Origin: JBOHBN01 sp050698355
GTDB taxonomy: Bacteria; Actinomycetota; Actinomycetes; Streptosporangiales; WHST01
DNA: 33,508 nucleotides
Reading direction: 5' to 3'
Assembly: GCA_050698355.1 (NCBI GenBank)
Contig: JBOHBN010000232.1
Location: forward strand, 1 to 33,508
Shown: one piece after another, positions 1 through 7,274 of the stretch
Layout: every line of letters begins with the position of its first letter
How positions within the stretch are numbered: the first letter of the stretch is position 1
The notes under the pieces: generated by a model
Databases searched by the model: none
The model's input: the letters and a program-made list of their open reading frames with translations, nothing else
Told to the model about the DNA's origin: nothing
Position numbers and translations under genes: made by a program

Positions 1-1324
1 GTGTATGGGCTGCGGCATCCCGTACTGCCATCGCGGCTGCCCGCTCGGCAACCTCATCCCGGACTGGAACGACCTGGTGTGGCGCGACGACTGGCAGGAG
101 GCCGGTGACCGGCTGCACCAGACCAACAACTTCCCGGAGTTCACCGGACGGCTGTGTCCTGCGCCGTGCGAGCCCGCCTGCGTGCTCGACCTGCATGGCG
201 CCCCGGTGACGATCAAGCACGTGGAGAAGGAGATCGCCGACCGGTCGTGGGCCGACGGCAACGTCGAACCGCGCCCGCCTGACCGGCTCTCCGGCCGTAC
301 GGTCGCGGTGGTCGGCTCCGGTCCTGCCGGGCTCGCCGCCGCGCAGCAGCTGACTCGCGCGGGCCACACGGTCGTGGTGTACGAGCGCGACGACCGCCTC
401 GGCGGGCTGCTGCGCTACGGCGTACCCGAGTTCAAGATGGAGAAGCGGCACATCGACCGCCGCATCGAGCAGATGCGCGCCGAGGGCACCGTGTTCCGCA
501 CCGGCGTCGACGTCGGCCGCGACATGCCGGCGAGCCGGTTGCGCGCCCGGTTCGACGCGGTGCTGCTCGCGACCGGCGCGCTCGACCCGCGCGAGCTGAA
601 CGTGCCGGGCCGTGACCTGAGCGGCGTCCACCAGGCGATGGAGTACCTCACGTACGCCAACCGCGTGTGCGAGGGCGACCTGGACATCTCGCCGGTGTCA
701 GCGGCCGGCAAGCGCGTTGTGATCGTGGGCGGCGGGGACACCGGGGAGGACTGCCTCGGCACCGCGCACAGGCAGGGCGCGCGCTCCGTCGTCCAGCTCG
801 GCGCCAGGACGCGGGCGCCGGACGAGCGCGACCCGTCCACGCCGTGGCCGAGCGAGCCGCTGGTGTTCGAGGTGTCCGGTGCGTACGAGGAGGGCGGCGA
901 GAAGCTATTCTCGGTGACGCCGACCGGCTTTGTCGCAGGTGCGTCCGGGCGGGTGGCGGGCATGGAGCTGGTCGAGGTCGAGCGCCTCGGACGTGGCAGG
1001 TATGAGCCGATCGCCGGCACCGAACGGGTGCTGGACTGCGACCTGGTGCTGCTCGCGCTGGGCTTCTCCGGCGCCGAGCCCGGCCCGCTGCTCGACGATC
1101 TGGGTGCCGGCGTGGGTGCGGACGGGGCGCTGCGGCGGGACGCGCAGTGGCGGTCCGACGCGCCGGGGGTGTTCGTCGCGGGTGACGCCGGGCGCGGCGC
1201 GTCCCTGGTCGTCTGGGCGATCGCGGAGGGACGGGCGGTCGCCGCGGCCATCGACCGGTTCCTCGCGGGCGCCTCCGACCTGCCCGCGCCGGTCACGCCC
1301 GGCGCGTTGGGCCTGCTCGTCTAG
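1..1324 (+). CDS. gltD: Glutamate synthase small (beta) subunit, 5' end outside the window
   Basis: This is the NADPH-oxidising flavoprotein subunit of glutamate synthase, which passes electrons to GltB for making glutamate from glutamine and 2-oxoglutarate. The reading frame is open to the left edge. The codon before the first ATG (position 5) is Cys, giving the family motif CMGCGIPYCH followed by GCPLGNLIPDWN. That ATG is therefore internal and the true start lies upstream; about 40-50 residues should be missing. Cysteines of the N-terminal iron-sulfur region are visible (CMGCGIPYCHRGCP, CPAPCEPAC). A first dinucleotide-binding motif VVGSGPAGLAAA (FAD) and a second, VVIVGGGDTGEDC (NADPH), follow in the expected order. 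GltB would be expected immediately upstream, outside the window. A hairpin lies about 75 nt after the stop, but its U-rich side is on the other strand. Confidence 0.96.
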   Translation, partial: CMGCGIPYCHRGCPLGNLIPDWNDLVWRDDWQEAGDRLHQTNNFPEFTGRLCPAPCEPACVLDLHGAPVTIKHVEKEIADRSWADGNVEPRPPDRLSGRTVAVVGSGPAGLAAAQQLTRAGHTVVVYERDDRLGGLLRYGVPEFKMEKRHIDRRIEQMRAEGTVFRTGVDVGRDMPASRLRARFDAVLLATGALDPRELNVPGRDLSGVHQAMEYLTYANRVCEGDLDISPVSAAGKRVVIVGGGDTGEDCLGTAHRQGARSVVQLGARTRAPDERDPSTPWPSEPLVFEVSGAYEEGGEKLFSVTPTGFVAGASGRVAGMELVEVERLGRGRYEPIAGTERVLDCDLVLLALGFSGAEPGPLLDDLGAGVGADGALRRDAQWRSDAPGVFVAGDAGRGASLVVWAIAEGRAVAAAIDRFLAGASDLPAPVTPGALGLLV

Positions 1325-1389
1325 CGAGGTCCGCGAGGGGCTTCCGTCCGTCCGCGCGGGAGGGTAGTGTCCGGGTTACTCGCCGGTAG

Positions 1390-1545
1390 GAACAAATAAA
1401 CCGCGAGCGCCGTCCCGGGGGGTTGACGGCGCCCGCGGCGTCTCTCGTACACCCGGCTGCGGTGCACGACACCTGGAGCGCAGCCTAGAAGTACGCACGC
1501 CTCTACGCCAATTGTCGCAGGGGGGAAACAACGGCGTGTCGCTTC
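1390..1545 (-). ncRNA. Candidate small RNA with two CCCCCC-loop hairpins (6C-like)
   Basis: Read on the minus strand, two hairpins each present exactly six C residues in the loop. The first (1509-1535) has a TTGT/ACAA stem around TTCCCCCC. The second (1401-1438) has 14-nt arms, CCGCGGGCGCCGTC and GACGGCGCTCGCGG, with a loop containing AACCCCCC. It is followed by TTTATTTGTT, so it looks like an intrinsic terminator on this strand. In both stems the position that is an A-C mismatch on the plus strand becomes a G-U pair on the minus strand, which argues for a minus-strand RNA. Actinobacterial 6C RNA is defined by two C-rich hairpin loops and a terminator. The 5' end is uncertain: a TTGGCG-N18-TAGGCT promoter-like pair (1482-1511) would start a shorter RNA containing only the second hairpin. 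The roughly 70 nt between hairpins may not fit 6C. Confidence 0.45.
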
Positions 1546-1691
1546 GTTACCCGATCGTTCGTGGTGGCGGCGGTTGCGCCATCGGTTGGTAGCTCGCTGT
1601 TCGTACGGCACGAGACGGCGCAAACGACGGTAGCGCAGCGTGACGGCCACGGGTCGGACAGTAGCGGCGTCCACTCGCCGCGGCTGACCCC

Positions 1692-1697
1692 TAGAGT
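1692..1697 (+). promoter_or_regulatory. -10 box TAGAGT for pyk, leaderless arrangement
   Basis: TAGAGT ends 7 nt before the ATG at 1705. This spacing puts the transcription start at or very near the A of the start codon. No Shine-Dalgarno sequence or clear -35 box is seen. The arrangement also decides the start codon, because a GTG far upstream (1561) would include this promoter. Confidence 0.5.
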
Positions 1698-1704
1698 GTC
1701 GGCC

Positions 1705-3117
1705 ATGTCCCGTCGCGCGAAGGTCGTCTGCACGCTCGGTCCCGCGTCCAACAGTCCGCGCGGCATCCGTACCCTCGTGGACGCCGGCATGAACGTCGCC
1801 CGGCTCAACCTGAGCCACGGGGACCGGTCCGAGGACGCCCGTACGTACCTCGAGGTCCGACGCGCCTCCGACGAGGCGGGCAGCAGCGTGGCCGTCCTCG
1901 CCGACCTGCAGGGGCCGAAGATCCGGCTCGGCCGGTTCGCCGGGGGCGAGGCCACGCTGCGGGAAGGCGCGGAGTTCGCCATCACCACCGAGGACGTGCT
2001 CGGCGACGACACGCAGGCCTCGACCACGTACGCGGGTTTCGCCGAGGACGTCGAGGCAGGCGACCCGGTGCTCGTCGACGACGGCCGGATCGCGCTCGAG
2101 GTGGCATCGGTGCGCGGGTCCCGCGTACACACCCGGGTCCTGATCGGCGGTGCCGTCTCCGACCACAAGGGGCTGAACCTGCCCGCGACGACCGTGCGCG
2201 CCCCGGCTCTGACCGACAAGGACGAGGCCGACCTGCGGTGGGCGCTGGACCTGTCGGTGGACCTCGTCGCGCTGTCCTTCGTGCGGAGCCCCGCCGACGC
2301 GGAGACGGTGCGCCGGGTGATGGACGAGGCGGGCAGGCGGGTCCCCGTGCTCGCCAAGGTGGAGAAGCCGCAGGCGGTGGAGCGGCTGGACGAGATCGTC
2401 TCGGCGTTCGACGGCATCATGGTCGCGCGCGGTGACCTCGGCGTCGAGATGCCGCTCGACGAGGTGCCCATGGTGCAGAAGCGCGCGATCACGCTCGCGC
2501 GCGAGCGCGCCAAGCCGATCATCGTCGCGACCCAGATGCTGGAGTCGATGATGACCGCGCAGCGGCCGACCCGGGCGGAGGTTTCCGACGTCGCGAACGC
2601 GGTGATCGACGGAGCCGACGCGCTGATGCTCTCCGGTGAGACGAGCGTCGGTGAGCACCCGGGGGAGGTCGTACGCACGATGAGCCGCATCATCGAGACC
2701 GCGGAACGCGACGGCCGGCAGCTGCTCCCCGCGCTCACCCGGCGGCCGTCCACGCGGGGCGGCGTGATCGCGAAGGCCGCGACCGAGGTCGGCGAGCTCG
2801 TCGAGGCGAAGGCACTGTGCGCGTTCACCGAGACGGGCGACACCGCGAGCCGCCTCGCCCGGTACCGGTCGCCGACCCCGCTGCTGGCCTTCACCCCTGT
2901 GCAGGCCACGCGCAGCCAGCTGTCGCTCACCTGGGGCGTGGAGACGTTCGTCGTACCACCCGTACAGGAGACCGACGACATGGTGCACCAGGTCGAGGTC
3001 GCTCTGCTTCGCGGCGGCCGCTGCCAGGCGGGCGACGATGTGGTCATCGTCGCGGGCAGTCCGCCGGGCGTCCCCGGCTCCACGAACGCACTGCAGGTGC
3101 ACCGCATCGGAGGGTAA
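1705..3117 (+). CDS. pyk: Pyruvate kinase
   Basis: A 470-residue cytoplasmic glycolytic enzyme that converts phosphoenolpyruvate and ADP to pyruvate and ATP. The start MSRRAKVVCTLGPAS is the usual family N-terminus, and the length fits bacterial pyruvate kinases (about 470-480). An upstream in-frame GTG at 1561 would add 48 residues unlike the family. Visible signatures are NVARLNLSHG near residue 30, LADLQGPKIRLG near 65-75, the active-site stretch MVARGDLGVEMP from about residue 239, and ATQMLESM near 276 followed by RPTRAEVSDVANAV. The C-terminal domain, including SLTWGVETFVV, is complete. It is monocistronic, downstream of gltD, and faces a tRNA gene on the opposite strand with a palindrome between them. 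The TAGAGT box close to the start suggests a leaderless mRNA. Confidence 0.97.
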   Translation: MSRRAKVVCTLGPASNSPRGIRTLVDAGMNVARLNLSHGDRSEDARTYLEVRRASDEAGSSVAVLADLQGPKIRLGRFAGGEATLREGAEFAITTEDVLGDDTQASTTYAGFAEDVEAGDPVLVDDGRIALEVASVRGSRVHTRVLIGGAVSDHKGLNLPATTVRAPALTDKDEADLRWALDLSVDLVALSFVRSPADAETVRRVMDEAGRRVPVLAKVEKPQAVERLDEIVSAFDGIMVARGDLGVEMPLDEVPMVQKRAITLARERAKPIIVATQMLESMMTAQRPTRAEVSDVANAVIDGADALMLSGETSVGEHPGEVVRTMSRIIETAERDGRQLLPALTRRPSTRGGVIAKAATEVGELVEAKALCAFTETGDTASRLARYRSPTPLLAFTPVQATRSQLSLTWGVETFVVPPVQETDDMVHQVEVALLRGGRCQAGDDVVIVAGSPPGVPGSTNALQVHRIGG

Positions 3118-3124
3118 CCCGCAG

Positions 3125-3170
3125 GTTGTCAGTGTCTCATCGACCTATGACTCGACCAGGCACTGACAAC
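3125..3170. repeat. Palindromic repeat, TTGTCAGTGTCT family, copy A
   Basis: Arms GTTGTCAGTG (3125-3134) and CACTGACAAC (3161-3170) pair perfectly. Pairing continues inward as TCT/AGG with one wobble, then TCGA/TCGA after a two-base mismatch. The repeat lies between the convergent pyk and tRNA-Leu genes, so it may end transcription from both sides. There is no U-tract. It is the most diverged of three copies in the window (others at 3960 and 17299). Confidence 0.8.
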
Positions 3171-3182
3171 TCACCGAAACAG

Positions 3183-3266
3183 TGCCGGGTGTGGGATTCG
3201 AACCCACATGTCCTTACGGACAATGGATTTTGAGTCCATCATGTCTGCCTGTTCCATCAACCCGGC
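3183..3266 (-). tRNA. tRNA-Leu (anticodon CAA)
   Basis: Read on the minus strand: a 7-bp acceptor stem GCCGGGT/ACCCGGC with discriminator A; a D-arm containing GGAACAGGCAGAC; anticodon stem ATGGA/TCCAT with loop CTCAAAA, so the anticodon is CAA, reading the leucine codon UUG; a long class II variable arm TGTCC-GTAA-GGACA; and a T-arm GTGGG-TTCGAAT-CCCAC. The 3' CCA is not encoded. It converges on pyk across the copy A palindrome. Confidence 0.97.
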
Positions 3267-3342
3267 TGCGCCCCCGAGTCTAGACGACCGCGCCCGAGCC
3301 GGAGGGCGCGGACGGGCCGGTGAGCGGTTGGGCGCCGATCAA

Positions 3343-3348
3343 TATGCT
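3343..3348 (+). promoter_or_regulatory. -10 box TATGCT for the ANTAR regulator, leaderless arrangement
   Basis: TATGCT is followed by exactly 7 nt and then GTG at 3356, the same geometry as in front of pyk. There is no ribosome-binding sequence. This supports GTG 3356 as the start. Confidence 0.5.
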
Positions 3349-3355
3349 GGGTGCC

Positions 3356-3958
3356 GTGAGCGCAACAGAAACGAGTCCGCGACGGGTGGTCATCGCCGAG
3401 GACGAGGCGCTCATCCGTCTCGACCTCAAGGAGATGCTGGAGGAGGACGGCTACACGGTCGTCGGGGAGGCCTCCGACGGCGGTACCGCCGTCGAGATGG
3501 TCAGGAGCGAGCGTCCCGACCTCGCCATCCTCGACGTCAAGATGCCGGTGCTCGACGGGATCAGCGCGGCCGAGCGGATCGCGGGCGAGCGGCTCGCGCC
3601 GGTGGTGATGGTCACCGCGTTCTCGCAGCGCGAGCTGGTCGACCGGGCGAAGGACGCCGGCGCCATGGCGTACCTGGTCAAGCCGTTCACCCGCGCCGAC
3701 CTGCTGCCGGCGATCGAGCTGGCGCAGAGCAGGTTCACCGAGATCACCGCGCTCGAGTCCGAGGTACGCGACCTCGGTGAGCGGCTCGAGACGCGCAAGC
3801 TGGTCGACCGGGCCAAGGCGGCGTTGCAGCAGCAGCACGGGCTTTCAGAGCCGGACGCGTTCCGCTGGATCCAGAAGACCGCGATGGATAGGCGCGTGGG
3901 CATGCGCCGGGTCGCCGAGGTCGTCCTCGAGTCCGTTCCCGCCGACGACGAGAGCTGA
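3356..3958 (+). CDS. pdtaR: Response regulator with RNA-binding ANTAR domain (PdtaR type)
   Basis: A 200-residue two-domain protein. Residues about 8-125 are a receiver domain: acidic pocket VVIAEDEA, phosphorylatable Asp60 in LAILDVKMPV, Thr in MVTAFS and Lys in YLVKPF. A short coiled linker (ALESEVRDLGERLETRK) leads to an ANTAR domain (about 140-195, including AKAALQQQHGLSEPDAFRWIQ and MRRVAEVV). ANTAR domains bind paired hairpins in nascent mRNA and prevent termination, so this protein likely acts by antitermination after phosphorylation by an unlinked histidine kinase. In Mycobacterium and Streptomyces a close relative also lies between pyk and polA. The start is GTG 3356, supported by the -10 box. 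A palindrome directly follows the stop codon. Confidence 0.93.
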   Translation: MSATETSPRRVVIAEDEALIRLDLKEMLEEDGYTVVGEASDGGTAVEMVRSERPDLAILDVKMPVLDGISAAERIAGERLAPVVMVTAFSQRELVDRAKDAGAMAYLVKPFTRADLLPAIELAQSRFTEITALESEVRDLGERLETRKLVDRAKAALQQQHGLSEPDAFRWIQKTAMDRRVGMRRVAEVVLESVPADDES

Positions 3959-3959
3959 G

Positions 3960-4003
3960 TTGTCAGTGTCTCGTCGAGTCATGGCTCAACGAGACACTGA
4001 CAA
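3960..4003. repeat. Palindromic repeat, TTGTCAGTGTCT family, copy B
   Basis: Perfect 15-bp arms TTGTCAGTGTCTCGT (3960-3974) and ACGAGACACTGACAA (3989-4003). The 14-nt centre is itself nearly palindromic (GAG-T-CATG-G-CTC). It begins 1 nt after the response regulator stop and lies 9 nt from the stop of the convergent thioesterase gene, so it is placed like a bidirectional terminator. No U-tract is seen. Confidence 0.85.
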
Positions 4004-4012
4004 GTCGCCGGG

Positions 4013-4426
4013 TCAGGCGCGGTCGACGAGCATGCAGGTGAGGCGGGCCGTGCACACCCTGCGGTCGCGCTGATCGGTGATGAGGATGTCGTACGTCGCC
4101 ACCGACCGGCCGGCGCGCGCCGCGGTCGCGACGGCGGTGACGGTGCCCTTGCGTACGGCTGTGTGGTGAGTGGCGTTGATGTCGGTGCCGAGCGCGAGGC
4201 GGTCCGGCCCCGCGTGCAGCGCCGCGGCTATCGACCCGACCGTCTCGGCCAGCACGCAGGACGCGCCGCCGTGCAGCAGCCTGTACGGCTGGGTGTTGCC
4301 CTCTACCGGCATCGTTGCGACGACCCGCTCGCTCGTCGCCTCGATGACCTCGATGCCCATCCGCTCGCCGAGCGCCCCGCCGTTCATCTCGAAGGCCTGC
4401 GTCGGCTCGCCGACCGTGTCGTCCAT
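4013..4426 (-). CDS. Hotdog-fold thioesterase, PaaI/YbgC-like
   Basis: A 137-residue single hotdog-domain protein, probably a cytoplasmic acyl-CoA thioesterase. The PaaI-family signature LLHGGASCVLAETVGSIAA is present: HGG after the first helix and a Glu (AETVGS) in the position of the catalytic acid. This is followed by GTDINATHHTAVRKG, typical of the second half of the fold. The start chosen is the ATG at 4426 (MDDTVGEP), which follows GGGAGG and gives a normal family length; an open frame continues upstream into polA but is not supported. It converges with the ANTAR regulator and diverges from polA. The acyl group it acts on cannot be read from the sequence. Confidence 0.9.
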   Translation of the reverse strand: MDDTVGEPTQAFEMNGGALGERMGIEVIEATSERVVATMPVEGNTQPYRLLHGGASCVLAETVGSIAAALHAGPDRLALGTDINATHHTAVRKGTVTAVATAARAGRSVATYDILITDQRDRRVCTARLTCMLVDRA

Positions 4427-4454
4427 GTCCCTCCCGGTTCGCTGTCGGTAGCGG

Positions 4455-4464
4455 ACTCTAGGAT
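4455..4464. promoter_or_regulatory. Overlapping divergent -10 boxes for polA and the thioesterase
   Basis: On the plus strand TAGGAT (4459-4464) lies 8 nt before the polA ATG, again a leaderless arrangement. On the minus strand TAGAGT (reverse complement of 4455-4460) lies 28 nt before the thioesterase ATG. The two boxes share the central TA, so the promoters would exclude each other. No convincing -35 box was found for either. Confidence 0.35.
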
Positions 4465-4472
4465 CGCTTGCG

Positions 4473-7199
4473 ATGGCAACTACGAGCGACGGGCCCCCTG
4501 GCGAGGGGTCGAAGTCCACGCAAGCAGCCGAGGCGCCCCGGCTGCTGCTGATCGACGGCCACTCGCTCGCGTACCGGGCGTTCTTCGCGCTGCCGGTCGA
4601 AAACTTCTCGACGACCACCGGCCAGCCGACCAACGCGGTGTACGGGTTCACCTCGATGTTGATCAACGTGCTGCGTGACGAGCAGCCCACGCACATGGCC
4701 GTGGCGTTCGACGTGTCCCGCAAGACGTTCCGCGCGGAGCGGTACGCGGAGTACAAGGCCAACCGCAGCGAGACGCCGAGCGAGTTCCGCGGCCAGATCA
4801 GTCTGATCGAAGAGGTGCTCGACGCGCTACGCATCCCGCGGTTGGCGGTGGAGGGCTACGAGGCCGACGACCTGATCGCCACCCTCACCAAGCAGGCCGA
4901 GGCGGCCGGTATCGCGGTGTCCATCTGCACCGGCGACCGCGACGCGCTTCAGCTCGTCGACGACCAGGTGACGGTGCTCTACCCGCGGAGGGGCGTGTCC
5001 GACCTCACCAGGTTCACCCCTGACGGCGTGCAGGAGAAGTACGGCCTGACGCCCTCCCAGTACCCCGACTTCGCCGCAGTGCGCGGCGACCCCAGCGACA
5101 ACCTGCCGAACATCCCGGGCGTGGGGGAGAAGACCGCCGCGAAGTGGATCCGCGAGTTCGGTTCGCTCGACGCGCTCGTCGACGGTGTCGACGCCGTACG
5201 CGGCAAGGTCGGTGACGCGTTGCGGGCGCACCTCGCCCAGGTGATCCAGAACCGCCAGCTCACCGAGCTCGTCACCGACGTCGAGCTGGACCGCCGGCCG
5301 GAGGATCTCCGGCTGGGCCAGTGGGACCGCGAGGAGGTACACCAGCTCTTCGACAACCTGCAGTTCCGGGTGCTGCGCGAGCGGCTGTTCGCCACGCTCT
5401 CGGCCGTCGAGCCCGAGGCGGATGAGGGGTTCGAGGTCGATACCACGGTGGTGGGGCCGGACGAGCTGGCCGGTTGGCTCGCCGAGCACACCGAGGCCGG
5501 TCGCCGCGCGGGCGTCGCGGTCAACGGCTCGTCGGGCCGCGGCACCGGTGCTCTCACCGGCCTGGCGATCGCAGGCGGTGACGGCGCCGTGGCGTACGTC
5601 GACCCGACCCAGGTCAGCGAGCAGGACGACGGGGCGCTGGCCGCCTGGCTCGGTGACGACGCGCACCCCAAGGCCGTGCACGACGCGAAGGGCCCGATGC
5701 TGGCGCTGGCCGCGCACGGCTGGGCGCTCGGCGGCCTCAGCTGCGACACCGCGCTGACCGCGTACCTCGCGTTGCCCGGCCAGCGCAGTTTCGACCTTGG
5801 CGACCTGACGCTGCGCTACCTGCGCCGCGAGCTGCGGATGGAGGCCGACGAGAGCGGCCAACTGTCCCTGGATGGCAGCGTCGAGCGCGACGACGCCGAG
5901 GTGCTAGCGATCCGCGCACAGGCGGTGCTCGAGCTGGCCGACGCTCTCGAGGCCGACGTCGAGCGCCGCGGCGGCAGCGCGCTGCTCGCCGACGTCGAGA
6001 TCCCCCTCGTGAGCGTGCTCGCGGCGATGGAGCGCGTCGGAATCGGCGCCGACGTCGATCACCTCGACCACCTCTCCACCACGCTCGCCGGACAGGTCAA
6101 GGATACCGAGCAGGCGGCGTTCGCCGTGGTCGGGCACGAGTTCAACCTCGGTTCCCCGAAGCAGCTCCAGCAGGTGCTGTTCACCGAGCTCGAGCTGCCG
6201 AAGACCAAGCGGATCAAGAGCGGCTACACCACCGACGCCGAGGCGCTCCAGGGCCTGCTCGTACAGACCGAGCACCCGGTGCTCGAGCACCTGCTGCGGC
6301 ACCGCGACGTCAGCAAGCTACGCAGCATCGTCGATTCGCTGATCCCGATGGTCGACGAGCAGCGCCGCATCCACACCACGTACAACCAGACGGTCGCGGC
6401 CACGGGCCGGCTGTCGTCGACCGACCCGAACCTGCAGAACATCCCGATCCGCACCGCGGAGGGGCGGGCGATCCGGCGCGCGTTCGTCGTGGGCGAGGGA
6501 TACGAGACGCTGCTCACCGCCGACTACAGCCAGATCGAGATGCGCATCATGGCGCACCTGTCGGAGGACGCCGGGCTGATCGAGGCGTTCCGTTCCGGCG
6601 AGGACCTGCACACCTATGTCGCGGCGCTCGCGTTCGGCATCGACACCGGCGAGGTCGACCCGGAGATGCGGCGCAAGATCAAGGCGATGTCGTACGGCCT
6701 GGCGTACGGGCTGTCGGCGTACGGGCTGTCCCAGCAGCTGGCGATCACGCCGGACGAGGCGTCGGCGCACATGGAGCGGTACTTCGAGCGGTTCGGCGGG
6801 GTGCGCGACTACCTGCGCGACGTGGTGGCGCGAGCCCGGGGAGACGGCTACACCGAGACGCTGCTCGGGCGGCGCAGGTACCTGCCCGACCTGGTGAGCG
6901 ACAACCGCCAGCGCCGGCAGATGGCCGAGCGGATGGCGCTCAACGCGCCGATCCAGGGCTCGGCCGCCGACATCATCAAGGTCGCGATGCTCCGCGTCGA
7001 TGGGGCGATCCGCGACGCCGGGTTGGGCTCACGGATGCTGCTCCAAGTACACGACGAGCTGATCTTCGAGGTCGCCCCCGGTGAGCTCGAGGCGCTACGC
7101 GAGCTCGTCATCCGCGAGATGGCCGCCGCGTACGAGCTGCAGGTGTCGCTCGAGGTCTCCGTCGGTGTCGGCACCGACTGGGATTCCGCCGGCCACTGA
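4473..7199 (+). CDS. polA: DNA polymerase I
   Basis: A 908-residue repair and Okazaki-fragment polymerase. Residues about 20-310 form the 5' nuclease (LLLIDGHSLAYRAFFALP, EADDLIATL, TGDRDALQLV, GDPSDNLPNIPGVGEKTA). Residues about 320-490 correspond to the 3'-5' exonuclease fold but appear catalytically dead: the DxE motif is replaced by VAVNGSSG, and the other metal-binding Asp positions are not evident, as is usual in actinobacteria. The polymerase domain has motif A TADYSQIEMRI (Asp684), motif B RRKIKAMSYGLAYGLS and motif C QVHDELIFE (Asp861). An upstream in-frame start is not needed because ATG 4473 follows a -10 box by 8 nt. It converges with the S9 peptidase gene across a hairpin. Confidence 0.98.
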   Translation: MATTSDGPPGEGSKSTQAAEAPRLLLIDGHSLAYRAFFALPVENFSTTTGQPTNAVYGFTSMLINVLRDEQPTHMAVAFDVSRKTFRAERYAEYKANRSETPSEFRGQISLIEEVLDALRIPRLAVEGYEADDLIATLTKQAEAAGIAVSICTGDRDALQLVDDQVTVLYPRRGVSDLTRFTPDGVQEKYGLTPSQYPDFAAVRGDPSDNLPNIPGVGEKTAAKWIREFGSLDALVDGVDAVRGKVGDALRAHLAQVIQNRQLTELVTDVELDRRPEDLRLGQWDREEVHQLFDNLQFRVLRERLFATLSAVEPEADEGFEVDTTVVGPDELAGWLAEHTEAGRRAGVAVNGSSGRGTGALTGLAIAGGDGAVAYVDPTQVSEQDDGALAAWLGDDAHPKAVHDAKGPMLALAAHGWALGGLSCDTALTAYLALPGQRSFDLGDLTLRYLRRELRMEADESGQLSLDGSVERDDAEVLAIRAQAVLELADALEADVERRGGSALLADVEIPLVSVLAAMERVGIGADVDHLDHLSTTLAGQVKDTEQAAFAVVGHEFNLGSPKQLQQVLFTELELPKTKRIKSGYTTDAEALQGLLVQTEHPVLEHLLRHRDVSKLRSIVDSLIPMVDEQRRIHTTYNQTVAATGRLSSTDPNLQNIPIRTAEGRAIRRAFVVGEGYETLLTADYSQIEMRIMAHLSEDAGLIEAFRSGEDLHTYVAALAFGIDTGEVDPEMRRKIKAMSYGLAYGLSAYGLSQQLAITPDEASAHMERYFERFGGVRDYLRDVVARARGDGYTETLLGRRRYLPDLVSDNRQRRQMAERMALNAPIQGSAADIIKVAMLRVDGAIRDAGLGSRMLLQVHDELIFEVAPGELEALRELVIREMAAAYELQVSLEVSVGVGTDWDSAGH

Positions 7200-7213
7200 G
7201 GGTACGGCCCAAG

Positions 7214-7274
7214 CCCCGGTGATCATGAAGGTTTGCCGCAGCTATAGCTACGAACATGTTTCATGATCACGGGG
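7214..7274. terminator. Long inverted repeat between convergent polA and peptidase genes
   Basis: Left arm CCCC(G)GTGATCATGAA (7214-7229) and right arm TTCATGATCACGGGG (7260-7274) pair over 15 bp with one bulged G. The 30-nt loop contains the palindrome AGCTATAGCT (7240-7249). The right arm includes the peptidase stop codon. Its position between two converging genes suggests a bidirectional terminator, although no U-run follows on either side. Confidence 0.65.

Noticed and set aside
1561..1704. Extended N-terminus of pyruvate kinase from an upstream GTG
   Set aside because: The extra 48 residues are not part of the family, and the -10 box for ATG 1705 lies inside them.
1321..3107. Two long minus-strand frames opposite pyk
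   Set aside because: They are composition shadows of pyk. The real start of pyk at 1705 and the motifs on the plus strand are unambiguous.
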